Assembly: GCA_045106765.1 (NCBI GenBank)
Contig: JBGCFD010000046.1
Span: 1-64,000 of the forward strand
Length of the DNA stretch: 64,000 bases
Direction of reading: 5' to 3'
Origin: CAJQQY01 sp045106765
Lineage (GTDB): Bacteria > Bacteroidota > Bacteroidia > Chitinophagales > Saprospiraceae
The notes under the pieces: model-generated
What the model was told of the DNA's origin: nothing
Databases searched by the model: none
Seen by the model: only the letters and a program-made list of their open reading frames with translations
Made by a program: the position numbers and the translations under genes
In this document: positions 1-8,178 of the stretch, piece after piece
Layout: every line of letters begins with the position of its first letter
How positions within the stretch are numbered: the stretch's first letter is position 1

Positions 1-200
1 GCTGATTTTTATTTTTTAACAAAAAAAGATAAAATTCTACTGAAAACGAGATACGAACAATTCAAAAAACCGAAAACAAATAAAATAAAAGTTAATCATC
101 GAGCTTTTTAAAATCGTTTGACGGATTAAACAACTTAAAGACTATCAATAAAAAACGTAAATCGTCCATCGTAAAGCGTTAAACATAAAAATTCATTTAG
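1..200. other. AT-rich left edge, no gene seen
   Basis: I see no coding frame with support and no clear hairpin or promoter here. It is probably the spacer upstream of the gene at 201. Confidence 0.4.
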
Positions 201-872
201 ATGTCACCACTCATATTTTTTTTAGCCATTTTAGTTGGAGGAATATTCGCCATTGGGTTACTATACTTCTTCTATTTTGCTTTGATTCATTTTCAACCAG
301 GTAAGGGAAAAGTCAGAACTGATTTGAAAAAAATGAAAAATGAAATCACTCCTTTTATCAACGAATTAATTCCTTGGAACAAAGAAGAATTAGAATTACT
401 ATCCTCCAATCAAGTCAAACAAAAAATCAGCAGAGGAGTGATCACCACAGCTGAAGGCGTCTTTAATTCCATTTATCATGAACCTCTAATTGCTTATTCT
501 TACAAAAAATATATTTCTTCGAAAAAAGATGAAGTCATCTATGCACGAACTTCCAATCACGAATTTGTCTATCGAACAAAAAAAGGATCGACCGAACTTT
601 TTATTGATAATCAAAAAGTAGGAGTCATCAATAATCAAGGTTTACTTCACGGAGGTCGGCGAAAGCGTTTATTAGCTCGCATCAATAAAGGTGAAAATGA
701 ATTGGAATTACCTATCATCATTGGCAACAAAGAACGAGGAACTTTGATGAAACCAGAGTCGGGATCAGTCAACCCAAGAGCCTTTCAATTTGTAGGAGAA
801 ATGGGAAAGAATGAAGAGGCCGTTTTTCTTTCATTAGCAGTTTTAGAATTGGTGAGAGAATCTGTAAAATAG
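201..872 (+). CDS. Hypothetical single-pass membrane protein
   Basis: A 223-residue protein that I do not recognise. One long hydrophobic segment at about residues 4-28 anchors it. The rest is a soluble domain with alternating charged helices, a basic patch (HGGRRKRLLARINKG, about 149-163), and no Cys-pair or catalytic motif that I can name. The single N-terminal anchor without a signal-peptidase site suggests the soluble part stays in the cytoplasm or at the membrane face; this is inference. It is codirectional with the lipoprotein gene 90 bp downstream. No function is assigned. Confidence 0.75.
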   Translation: MSPLIFFLAILVGGIFAIGLLYFFYFALIHFQPGKGKVRTDLKKMKNEITPFINELIPWNKEELELLSSNQVKQKISRGVITTAEGVFNSIYHEPLIAYSYKKYISSKKDEVIYARTSNHEFVYRTKKGSTELFIDNQKVGVINNQGLLHGGRRKRLLARINKGENELELPIIIGNKERGTLMKPESGSVNPRAFQFVGEMGKNEEAVFLSLAVLELVRESVK

Positions 873-961
873 ATTTATTAATAAAACATTTTAAGAAATT
901 CATTGAGTAAATATTCGTTTAAAGGTTATTTGAATTTTGTTCCTTTTACAAAAAATATCAT

Positions 962-1447
962 ATGAAAATTGTCAAATCATCTATTAAATTAATTCTGATT
1001 CTCAATATAATTTCTCTTCTATTTATATTTAGCTGTAAAAAGGAAAGTGAAAAAATTGAAATAAAAGAACCTGAAATAGAAGAACTCACAACTTGTCTCG
1101 CAGAAATTGATGGGACTTTCCAAGAAGTCATCTTAGATGAAAATCCAGAATACTTAGATGGTGGATTTAATGGTCTTATTTTTAACTTAATCAGTACAAT
1201 TGTTTATCCTGCCGAGGCAAGAGAAAATGGAATCGAAGGATTCTCTTCAGCTAATTTCGATATTACAGAGGAAGGAAAAGTAGAAAATGTTGAAATCATA
1301 GAGAACCCTGGAGGAGGAATTGGTGAAGAATTAAAAACCACCATCGAAGAAATCACATCTGGTATTTCTTTTTCACCAGGAATTTTAAATGGTAATCCAA
1401 TAAAGGTTCAGAAAACTTTAGTTGCTACTTTTAAGTTACAAGGTTAA
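962..1447 (+). CDS. Lipoprotein with TonB C-terminal-like domain
   Basis: A 161-residue protein with an SPII signal peptide ending in the lipobox LLFIFSC (Cys25), then an acidic linker. Residues about 78-160 resemble the energy-transducer TonB C-terminal domain: YPAEARENGIEG near the start, then FDITEEGKVENVEIIENPGGG and a final FSPGILNGNPIKVQKTL strand. In Bacteroidota this fold is often found detached from a membrane TonB. Without the N-terminal helix needed to engage ExbBD, it is unlikely to transduce energy itself and may instead contact an envelope partner (inference). Confidence 0.8.
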   Translation: MKIVKSSIKLILILNIISLLFIFSCKKESEKIEIKEPEIEELTTCLAEIDGTFQEVILDENPEYLDGGFNGLIFNLISTIVYPAEARENGIEGFSSANFDITEEGKVENVEIIENPGGGIGEELKTTIEEITSGISFSPGILNGNPIKVQKTLVATFKLQG

Positions 1448-1607
1448 ACAGGCTCACTTACTCATCGTAAATAAATAAATTTTCACCCCCATAAAAGCCT
1501 TTATTTTCGCCATTCTTTTTACTTTTGAAGACTATTTATTGAAACAAATTTTGGTTTCCCCTGTTTAGAAACTATAAATTTAATTCTGAATTGAAAAACG
1601 AAGAAAA

Positions 1608-2030
1608 ATGAATGTTCTAGATCAAGTAAGAGTTGTTGTTTACAGAATAAATAAAAAAGGCTTAGAAATCTTTTTAGTTAATGAAGAAGACAATTGGCAA
1701 ATTCCAAAAGGAAGCTTCCAGCAAACACCAGCTTCTATTCTTTCTGAAGATAATTTAATAGAATTAGAGCCGACTCAAAATAGTAATGGTAACATGCAAA
1801 GAGCATTAGCTGTTGAAGGTGACTGGCATGATATTCCATCGATCAGAGGAATTATTAAAGATGATGTACGAATCGTTAAAGATCAATTAAAACAACGAAT
1901 CCCAGGGTTGGAGCAAGGTACATTTGTTGCTGTAAAAGAAGCTGTGAAGAGAGTTATGCCTGAAGAATATGCTTGTCTAAAAGAATTAAAAGAAATCATT
2001 GTCGATCGTAATTCTGCGAAATACATTTAA
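1608..2030 (+). CDS. Nudix-fold-like protein lacking the Nudix box
   Basis: A 140-residue protein. The first 40 residues look like the start of a Nudix hydrolase: a VVVYR strand, an EIFLVNE strand and the typical W-x-x-PKG turn (NWQIPKG). The catalytic box GX5EX7REUXEEXGU that should follow is absent. A polar stretch of about 60 residues comes instead, ending in a charged helix (AVKEAVKRVMPEEY). It is therefore probably a non-catalytic relative, perhaps a nucleotide-binding or regulatory protein; this is inference. A strong terminator follows immediately. Confidence 0.65.
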   Translation: MNVLDQVRVVVYRINKKGLEIFLVNEEDNWQIPKGSFQQTPASILSEDNLIELEPTQNSNGNMQRALAVEGDWHDIPSIRGIIKDDVRIVKDQLKQRIPGLEQGTFVAVKEAVKRVMPEEYACLKELKEIIVDRNSAKYI

Positions 2031-2045
2031 TTTAAAATAAATAAT

Positions 2046-2091
2046 AAAAAAAGCGGAGTTAGCACTTTCAAGTGCTAACTCCGCTTTTTTT
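2046..2091. terminator. Bidirectional intrinsic terminator
   Basis: A perfect 16-bp inverted repeat (2051-2066 with 2071-2086) with a four-base loop. It has an A-run on the left and a T-run on the right, and lies between the convergent genes at 1608 (+) and 2168 (-). Confidence 0.95.
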
Positions 2092-2167
2092 ATCTAAGCA
2101 ATACAATTTTCCAAAATTATTATTTGTGCTATTTTCACAACTCCTCCACTTGGAAATTCGTCCTATT

Positions 2168-2857
2168 TTATAAATTCAATTCTTTCTTCATTCGCAAAAA
2201 TTCTTCATTTAGCGAAGCTTGTAAAACCATCTCTTTGTTCTCATAAGGATGCTTAAACTTCAACTCTTGCGCATGCAAAAGCATCGTCATCATATTCCAT
2301 TTTTCTTTAAAAAGTTTGTTCTGCTTATTGCAACCATGAGGTCGGTCGCCGATGATTGGATGTCGGAGATGATTGAGATGTTTTCGAATTTGATGTTGTC
2401 GACCAGTTTTAGGAAAAGCTTCAATAAGTGAATATCTTGATGTAGAATATTTTCCAAAAGGAATTTCTACTTCCGTGTGTTTATTGTTATAAAAATTAGT
2501 AATCGCCTCTTGTTTTTTATTTCGATCATTCGTCAATGGGTAATCTACTTCAATTTTTTCTGGAAAAAAACCACGAACTATTGCGAGATATTTTTTGGGA
2601 ACCCGATTTTCGACAAATTCATTTTGCACTAATTTTGTTGTTTCTTTATCTAGTGCAAAAAGTAAAACCCCGGAAGTCTTTCGATCTAATCGATGAATCG
2701 GAAAAACATGTTGTCCAATTTGATCTCGCAATATCTGCAAAGCAAACTCACTTGCATCTGCAGCAATCGGACTTCGATGTACAAGTAAACCGTTGGGTTT
2801 ATTGATTGCGACAAGATATTGATCTTGATAAATTATTTCTAACTGCAATTTTTCCAT
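2168..2857 (-). CDS. truC: tRNA pseudouridine(65) synthase TruC-like
   Basis: A 229-residue RluA-family pseudouridine synthase. The catalytic motif HRLDRKTSG carries the active-site Asp at residue 58. It is followed by YLAIVRG and by the C-terminal binding motif KTGRQHQIRKHLNHLRHPI. It lacks an S4 domain. The N-terminus (NKPNGLLVHRS, RDQIGQHVFPIHRLDR) and HPIIGDRPHG match the TruC subgroup better than RluA, C or D. TruC modifies U65 of tRNA-Asp in Escherichia coli; the target here is inferred. The next upstream gene on this strand is the Lrp-type regulator, about 16 bp away, so the two may be cotranscribed. Confidence 0.88.
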   Translation of the reverse strand: MEKLQLEIIYQDQYLVAINKPNGLLVHRSPIAADASEFALQILRDQIGQHVFPIHRLDRKTSGVLLFALDKETTKLVQNEFVENRVPKKYLAIVRGFFPEKIEVDYPLTNDRNKKQEAITNFYNNKHTEVEIPFGKYSTSRYSLIEAFPKTGRQHQIRKHLNHLRHPIIGDRPHGCNKQNKLFKEKWNMMTMLLHAQELKFKHPYENKEMVLQASLNEEFLRMKKELNL

Positions 2858-2873
2858 TTTAATATTTTACCAA

Positions 2874-3356
2874 TTACTCCCCTGCCCCATCTTCCAAAAC
2901 TAACGGGACATTTCTCGAAAATGCAGTCTCAAATGAGATCGTTGTATTTGTTCCTTCTACACCTTCAATTCCCAAAATTTTTTCATAAATAATATCTCGT
3001 AAGTGTCGATTATTTTTGGCAAAAATCCGAACTAACACAGCATACCTTCCAGAAATATTTACACACTCCACAATTTCAGGAATTTTTTCCAATTCTTTTT
3101 CTACCAATCGATGTTGTTTAGAATCGGTCAGCATGATTTGAGTATAACCAGAAGTTTGGTAGCCTAATTTCCATGGATCTAATTGATACGATGCTGCCAT
3201 CAAAATACCTTCTTCTTTTAATTTTTTGATGCGCTGGTGGATCAAAGTATTTGAAACTTTCAATTTTTTAGCTAATTGAATTAAAGGAATTCTAGCATCA
3301 ACTGTCAGTTCGTGAATGATTCGAAGGTCAAACGGGTCAAGTTTATTTTTTTTCAT
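2874..3356 (-). CDS. Lrp/AsnC family transcriptional regulator
   Basis: An N-terminal winged HTH (LDPFDLRIIHELTVDARIP, then LAKKLKVSNTLIHQRIKKLKEEG) is followed by an AsnC/RAM ligand-binding and oligomerisation domain ending in TTISFETA. I start at the ATG at 3356, giving about 160 residues, because family members begin just before the LDxxDxxI helix. An upstream in-frame ATG at 3389 would add an unrelated hydrophobic tail. The regulated genes and effector are unknown; MarC lies divergently 147 bp away and is a candidate target. Confidence 0.88.
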   Translation of the reverse strand: MKKNKLDPFDLRIIHELTVDARIPLIQLAKKLKVSNTLIHQRIKKLKEEGILMAASYQLDPWKLGYQTSGYTQIMLTDSKQHRLVEKELEKIPEIVECVNISGRYAVLVRIFAKNNRHLRDIIYEKILGIEGVEGTNTTISFETAFSRNVPLVLEDGAGE

Positions 3357-3503
3357 AATTATAAAATAATAAAATTTATTTTTTGACATTAATTAAAAGC
3401 AAAAATGTAAATAATGACTTAGAATAGCAACTTACAAAACAAATATTAATAAAAGGCAGTTAATTTGCAGTTATAATTAAACAACTATTAAAATCTATTT
3501 ACA

Positions 3504-4064
3504 ATGAACATTACAGCAATTTTATCAGTCAGTTTGATTTTATTTTCAGTAATTGACATCATCGGTTCACTTCCTATTTTAATTAATATGAAAAAAGAGG
3601 GAGTACAAATTAACGCATCAGTTGCAACTGGATTTGCAGCAATTATTATGATTGCATTTTTATTTTTTGGTGCAGCCATTTTAGGAATTTTTGGAATTGA
3701 AGTTTCTTCTTTTGCCTTGGCAGGAGCTTTGATTATTTTCTTTATTGGTTTAGAAATGATTTTAGGAATCCGAATTTTTAGAGATCATCATGACGATGGA
3801 GGCTCAGGAAGTATCGTTCCTATTGCTTTTCCATTATTGGCTGGTGCAGGAACTTTAACTACAATTATTTCTCTAAAATCAGAATATGATAATATCAGCA
3901 TCATCGCTGGAATTGTTGTCAATTTAGTATTCATTTATTTTATTTTGAGATCAACAGATTGGTTATCTAATAAAATTTCACCAGCGGTAATTTCGACTTT
4001 GCGAAAAGTTTTTGGAATCATTTTGATTGCGATTGCAATCCAAATGATTAAGGAAAATTTATAA
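3504..4064 (+). CDS. MarC family integral membrane protein
   Basis: A 186-residue, six-helix inner-membrane protein. Family landmarks are DIIGSLPILINM in the first helix region, ALIIFFIGLEMILG in the middle, and the PIAFPLLAGAGTLTTIISL motif that characterises the MarC/UPF0056 family. Members resemble transporters, but their substrate is unsettled; the old multiple-antibiotic-resistance link was not confirmed. It is divergent from the Lrp-type regulator. Confidence 0.9.
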   Translation: MNITAILSVSLILFSVIDIIGSLPILINMKKEGVQINASVATGFAAIIMIAFLFFGAAILGIFGIEVSSFALAGALIIFFIGLEMILGIRIFRDHHDDGGSGSIVPIAFPLLAGAGTLTTIISLKSEYDNISIIAGIVVNLVFIYFILRSTDWLSNKISPAVISTLRKVFGIILIAIAIQMIKENL

Positions 4065-4070
4065 TACAAC

Positions 4071-4106
4071 TTAGCCGTGCCATGCTTTAGAGCATGACAC
4101 AGCTAA
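4071..4106. terminator. Hairpin downstream of the MarC gene
   Basis: Two 16-base arms (4071-4086 and 4091-4106) pair with two G:T-type differences around a TTAG loop. There is no T-run, so it may be a transcript-stabilising hairpin or a palindromic repeat rather than a classical terminator. Confidence 0.55.
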
Positions 4107-4116
4107 CCAAATAAGT

Positions 4117-4163
4117 AGGAAGTTGTCTATTAGTTGCTTGAAAATCAGCTAAGGCAACTTCCT
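4117..4163. repeat. Second inverted repeat with a nested inner stem
   Basis: Perfect 9-base outer arms (4117-4125 with 4155-4163) enclose an inner imperfect stem (4130-4136 with 4146-4152). It sits just upstream of the amidase gene and may be an operator or terminator. Confidence 0.5.
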
Positions 4164-4225
4164 CAAAACCACATTTTTTTCTAGCTTTGAGGAATATTTC
4201 ATTTACGTTTTTTCAAATAAAAAAT

Positions 4226-5575
4226 ATGAAAATTTCCCGAAACCTTTTCCTTCTTATTCTTATAATGATCACATCGATCCAATTTTCTGCTCAATCCACC
4301 AGTCAAATAAAAAATCATCCAAAAAACTCGATTGAACATACTGTTAAATTTTTCGCTCCAAATTATAATAATCTTTACCTTGGTTTTACCCTGGATGTAG
4401 CACCTCTAATTTCAACTCCTTTTATCATGCTTTCTGGTTATGTTAATGAGGAAAATTTTCAAGGGAAATTATTTTTCCGAACGGAAATTGAAGGAAAAGA
4501 AGGATGGTCTGAATGGCAAATTTTCACATTGATGACAGAAGGTATTACTCCTAATCGAACTGTTTACCTTGGAGGTGAGTTAAACGAAAAAACAACTCGC
4601 ATACAATTTAAGGCTCTTCACAGGGTAGCCCCCAATTTTAAAATACGACTTTTTTTCCCTGGTCATTCTGATAAAAACAATACTGTCCATACAAGAGGTG
4701 GCGAAGCAGATTGTACTTGTGAACAACCTGATATTTGTGGTCGATCATGTTGGTGCCCTTCAGGAGATTGTCCGATTGATACAACTCCAGAGACTACAGT
4801 AGCTTCTCATTTTATAGTTCATCATTCAGCTGGGCAAACGACTAGTTCCGATTTTGCTGCAGTCGTCCGATCTTATTATGATTTTCATACTGGCACCAAT
4901 GGTTGGGATGACATTGGATATAATTGGTTAATTGATGGTAATGGAGTTATTTACGAAGGACGAGGGCAAGGATTACAAGGAGCGCATTTTAGTTGTATGA
5001 ATGAAAATACAATTGGTATTTGTGTGATTGGAAATTATGAAAATGCCACTCCCTCTTCCGAAGCAATTAATGCACTTCAAAATTTTATTGCTTGGGGATC
5101 TTGCGAAGAAGACATTGATGTTTTAGGAATGGATTTACATCCTAGTTCAACTTTTAATTTAAATAATATTTCAGGTCATTTAGATGGTAATGATTCACCA
5201 AATGCTTGTAGTACAACAGCTTGTCCTGGGGTTAATTTATATAACTTGCTCCCGACTATTCGAGATGAAATTGCAGCTTTTCCATGCCTTGATAATAATC
5301 CATCAAATGTAAACGAATTGTTAGAAAATGAAAAAATCGAAATTTTCCCCAACCCAAACAATGGTAATTTCCAAGTAAATTTTGAAAATGTAACGATTAC
5401 AAATATTGTTATTTATAATTCAATTGGACAAGAAATTGAAAACGATAACAAAACATTTACAAATTCATTTCCCCAAAGTAAAATTCTACAAATCGCAACT
5501 AGTGGATTGTTTCATTTACAATTTCACTTAAATGATGGACGAACTATTTCACAAAAAGTAGTCGTTACTAAGTAA
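4226..5575 (+). CDS. Secreted PGRP-type N-acetylmuramoyl-L-alanine amidase, T9SS substrate
   Basis: About 449 residues when started at the ATG at 4226, where the signal peptide (MKISRNLFLLILIM...FSAQ) begins; a TTG at 4187 extends the frame without homology. A β-rich region is followed by a Cys-dense linker (CTCEQPDICGRSCWCPSGDC), then an Amidase_2/PGRP domain. Its putative Zn ligands are visible: His in HFIVHHSAG, His in SGHLDG and Cys in ACPG. The C-terminus is a type A T9SS sorting domain starting IEIFPNPNNGNF. Expected role: cleavage of the amide bond between MurNAc and L-Ala outside the cell, as a remodelling or predatory/antibacterial enzyme. That choice is inference. Confidence 0.88.
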   Translation: MKISRNLFLLILIMITSIQFSAQSTSQIKNHPKNSIEHTVKFFAPNYNNLYLGFTLDVAPLISTPFIMLSGYVNEENFQGKLFFRTEIEGKEGWSEWQIFTLMTEGITPNRTVYLGGELNEKTTRIQFKALHRVAPNFKIRLFFPGHSDKNNTVHTRGGEADCTCEQPDICGRSCWCPSGDCPIDTTPETTVASHFIVHHSAGQTTSSDFAAVVRSYYDFHTGTNGWDDIGYNWLIDGNGVIYEGRGQGLQGAHFSCMNENTIGICVIGNYENATPSSEAINALQNFIAWGSCEEDIDVLGMDLHPSSTFNLNNISGHLDGNDSPNACSTTACPGVNLYNLLPTIRDEIAAFPCLDNNPSNVNELLENEKIEIFPNPNNGNFQVNFENVTITNIVIYNSIGQEIENDNKTFTNSFPQSKILQIATSGLFHLQFHLNDGRTISQKVVVTK

Positions 5576-5576
5576 T

Positions 5577-5617
5577 AAAAAAAGGTGCTACTATTTAAGC
5601 ATAGTAGCACCTTTTTA
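5577..5617. terminator. Bidirectional intrinsic terminator
   Basis: A perfect stem (about 5579-5594 with 5601-5616) with a six-base loop and flanking A and T runs separates convergent genes. Confidence 0.95.
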
Positions 5618-5631
5618 CTTTCTCAAAAATC

Positions 5632-6165
5632 CTATTCGCCATCCAAATAAATCTGAAATCCAAAATTAAAAGTCAATCTCTTATTAATTGCAAACTCGTC
5701 GAATCTCAGATACTCATAGTTAACTAATAAATCTAAAGAAACATTTTCATTTAAAAAGAATGCCACCCCTGGGCCTGCATTTACTTGAAAACCATTATTG
5801 TTTGCGGTACCTCCAATATTACTAACTCTTTGATAAATAAATCCTCCTTTCACTTCTGCATAAAATTGAATAACATCAGAATCACCAACATAGTATCTCC
5901 CAAATGGCAAAATACTTAAAGAAGTAACATTATTATTACTTTGTTTTTGAAAATTTAAGTTGATACCCGCTCCTGCTGCGACATGATCAGTTACAAATTT
6001 TCCATAGTTAGGGTTAAAGTTGAGGAATAACAGATTGTCATTATTTTGTACAAACTGAGTTCCAAAACTAACTGTTCCTCCTACCAATTTATTTCCTTCA
6101 TCAGTTTGAGCAAAAGTAAAAATTGAGGTAAAAAGTAAAATAATTAGAGTGATTTGTTTTTTCAT
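5632..6165 (-). CDS. Outer-membrane β-barrel protein
   Basis: A 177-residue protein with a signal peptide (MKKQITLIILLFTSIFTFAQ). Alternating amphipathic strands end in FNFGFQIYLDGE. The pattern (GGTVSFGTQFV, LNFNPNYGKFV, AGAGINLNF, FYAEVKGGFIYQ) fits a small eight-stranded barrel of the OmpW/PorT-like type common in Bacteroidota. Ligand and role are unknown. It lies about 30 bp downstream of the EamA gene on the same strand and may be cotranscribed with it. Confidence 0.8.
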   Translation of the reverse strand: MKKQITLIILLFTSIFTFAQTDEGNKLVGGTVSFGTQFVQNNDNLLFLNFNPNYGKFVTDHVAAGAGINLNFQKQSNNNVTSLSILPFGRYYVGDSDVIQFYAEVKGGFIYQRVSNIGGTANNNGFQVNAGPGVAFFLNENVSLDLLVNYEYLRFDEFAINKRLTFNFGFQIYLDGE

Positions 6166-6197
6166 TTTTAATATTTTTTAGTGAAAAAATTTTAGAC

Positions 6198-7097
6198 CTA
6201 AACATGTGATTTATCTCTATTAATAAAAACGACTCCCGTCAATAAAATTCCTGCAGCTAGTATTGATCGTATAGAAATTTCTTCCATGTTTAACCAAAAT
6301 CCCAATCCCATCGCAATCACGGGATGAACATATGATGAAGCTACAACTCTCGTTGGAGAAACTTTTAATAACAAAAAATTGAACGCTGAAAATGCGAGAA
6401 TCGAACCAAAAATTATCAAATAGATCCACGCTCCAATTGCTCTTGTCGTCAACGTAGACCATTCAAAATTTTGAATCTCTTGCATCCCAAAACTACTCGC
6501 CAAAAGCATTAATCCTCCCAAAATCATTTGTACACTTGCACTTTGAAAAACAGACTTAGGCAAATCAGCCGACGCAATCCAAATCGAAATATATCCCCAA
6601 GCTAACATCGCTATAAATATAAAACTAAAGCCAACCATCCATTCCCAGCTTGATACAAATTTGGGTTGCCCTACTAAAATTACCATTCCCAAAATCCCCA
6701 ACCCTATTCCTATCCAAGTGTTGATTTGAGGTTTTTGTTTTTTATATCCCCACAGCATAAATGCGACGACTAAAGGTTCAAGAGAAATCACTAAAGCCGT
6801 AATTCCAGAATCTACATATTGCAATGCCCAAGTCACCAATCCATTGCCAATTCCAAATAAAAGAAGACCTGCAAAAGCTAAATTTTTAAATTGATTCCAA
6901 GTGATTTTTATTGGTGAAAAAAAACTTGAAATGAATAAGAGAATACTTCCCGCCACCAAAAAACGAATACCCGAAAACATAAAAGGTGGGATCACTTTTA
7001 CTCCCCAAGCATTGCCTAAGTAGGTGGTACCCCAAACTATGTACACTATAAAAATGCAAAGTGGGATTAACCAAACATCCCGTTTGTCTTCAGCCAT
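6198..7097 (-). CDS. EamA/DMT family transporter
   Basis: A 299-residue protein with about ten predicted transmembrane helices in two EamA repeats. The first begins VYIVWGTTYLGN with PPFMFSGIRFLVAGSILL. The second includes LAWGYISIWIA and ends SYVHPVIAMGLGFWLNMEE. The family exports small metabolites such as amino acids, nucleosides or drugs; the substrate cannot be read from the sequence. It is divergent from the gene at 7291. Confidence 0.9.
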   Translation of the reverse strand: MAEDKRDVWLIPLCIFIVYIVWGTTYLGNAWGVKVIPPFMFSGIRFLVAGSILLFISSFFSPIKITWNQFKNLAFAGLLLFGIGNGLVTWALQYVDSGITALVISLEPLVVAFMLWGYKKQKPQINTWIGIGLGILGMVILVGQPKFVSSWEWMVGFSFIFIAMLAWGYISIWIASADLPKSVFQSASVQMILGGLMLLASSFGMQEIQNFEWSTLTTRAIGAWIYLIIFGSILAFSAFNFLLLKVSPTRVVASSYVHPVIAMGLGFWLNMEEISIRSILAAGILLTGVVFINRDKSHV

Positions 7098-7207
7098 CTG
7101 ATGCTTTATTTAACAATATTTTCTGAAGGGACAAAGGAAATCAAAAGTTGGGAATCTTTTTATGCTTTGGTTTAATAAAAAGCGAAAAGTAAAACACTTT
7201 AATTTAT

Positions 7208-7235
7208 CGAACTTTCAATAAAAATTGAAAGTTCG
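7208..7235. promoter_or_regulatory. Perfect palindrome overlapping a -33 element (candidate operator)
   Basis: 12-bp perfect arms (7208-7219 with 7224-7235) separated by four A residues. The right arm contains the TTG of the promoter for the gene at 7291. The position in a divergent intergenic region suggests a repressor site; the repressor is not identified. Confidence 0.55.
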
Positions 7236-7255
7236 TGTTTTTTAGCATATATTTG
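7225..7255 (+). promoter_or_regulatory. Bacteroidota-type promoter for the DCC gene
   Basis: TTG at 7225-7227, a 20-base spacer, and TATATTTG at 7248-7255. This matches the -33 TTG / -7 TAnnTTTG consensus of Bacteroidota primary sigma factors. The expected start is near 7262, leaving a leader of about 30 bases. Confidence 0.7.
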
Positions 7256-7290
7256 TTATAAAATATCTTTTAAATATTAAAAATATTATC

Positions 7291-8115
7291 ATGCTTAAGA
7301 ATCGAAAACTACTCATCGACCAAGATTGTCCCATGTGTAATATTTATGGAAAATGTTTTTCTAAAATTGGATTAATTGATAAAAATACTGTTTCGCCTTA
7401 TCAAACAATTCACGATTTTTACGCTAATCAAATTGACATGGAACGAGCTAAAAATGAAATTGCTCTCTTGGATACAGAAACTTCTACGACTTATTATGGC
7501 ATTGATGCAATGATTGAAATCGTTGCTCATCGTTCTGTTTTTTTGAAAAAAATATTATACAGCAAATTAATTTACGCTTTTCTTTTGCGGCTCTATCGGT
7601 TTATTTCTTACAATCGAAAAGTGATTTATCCAACTTTGGAAAATAGAAATACAAGAGATTGCACCCCTGAATTGAATAAAAAATATCGTTGGACTTATAT
7701 CTTTTTTGTGGCAATTTTTACGGGATTAGTTTTAAATCAATTTGCCTTTCATCTAAATGTACGATTGGGTTGGGAACATAATTGGATCAGAGAGTTCATT
7801 ATTTGTTTTGGTCAAATTGGCTGGCAAATGACTACAATTTCTTTTTTCAAAAAAGATAAAACATTGGAGTATTTGGGAAATATGTCAACGGTCTCTATGA
7901 TCGGTGGAATACTTTTATTACCTGTGCTTTTGGCTAACTATTATTTCCCGATTTCTTTGATTGGATTAATTGCAATGTTTGGAATTGTGGTAGGCATTAT
8001 GTTTTTTGAACATATTCGGAGATGTAAATTGTTGGGTGTTCCTTTTGCGATGACTATTTCTTGGGTGGGATTTCGGACGGTAGTTTTGGGTATGATTTTA
8101 TGGATGATGGTTTAG
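7291..8115 (+). CDS. DCC-family (DUF393) thiol-oxidoreductase-like membrane protein
   Basis: A 274-residue protein. The N-terminus has the DCC motif DQDCPMC (Cys13, Cys16) in a thioredoxin-like setting; a basic helix follows, and the second half has about four transmembrane helices (around residues 135-270). DCC/DUF393 proteins are predicted thiol-disulfide oxidoreductases, and fusion to a membrane domain occurs in Bacteroidota. The substrate is unknown. It has its own promoter behind a palindromic operator candidate, which suggests regulated expression. Confidence 0.7.
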   Translation: MLKNRKLLIDQDCPMCNIYGKCFSKIGLIDKNTVSPYQTIHDFYANQIDMERAKNEIALLDTETSTTYYGIDAMIEIVAHRSVFLKKILYSKLIYAFLLRLYRFISYNRKVIYPTLENRNTRDCTPELNKKYRWTYIFFVAIFTGLVLNQFAFHLNVRLGWEHNWIREFIICFGQIGWQMTTISFFKKDKTLEYLGNMSTVSMIGGILLLPVLLANYYFPISLIGLIAMFGIVVGIMFFEHIRRCKLLGVPFAMTISWVGFRTVVLGMILWMMV

Positions 8116-8120
8116 TTTTT

Positions 8121-8176
8121 TTGAACCACAAAAGGCACAAAAGAATTGCGCACTATTTGTGTCTTTTGTAGTTCAA
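8121..8176. terminator. Long imperfect hairpin between convergent genes
   Basis: 21-base arms (8121-8141 and 8156-8176) pair with two wobble differences. The arm contains an ACCACAAAAGGCACAAA-type unit. It ends two bases before the stop codon of the convergent TPR gene and probably terminates both genes. It may be a copy of a dispersed palindromic repeat. Confidence 0.65.
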
Positions 8177-8178
8177 AA

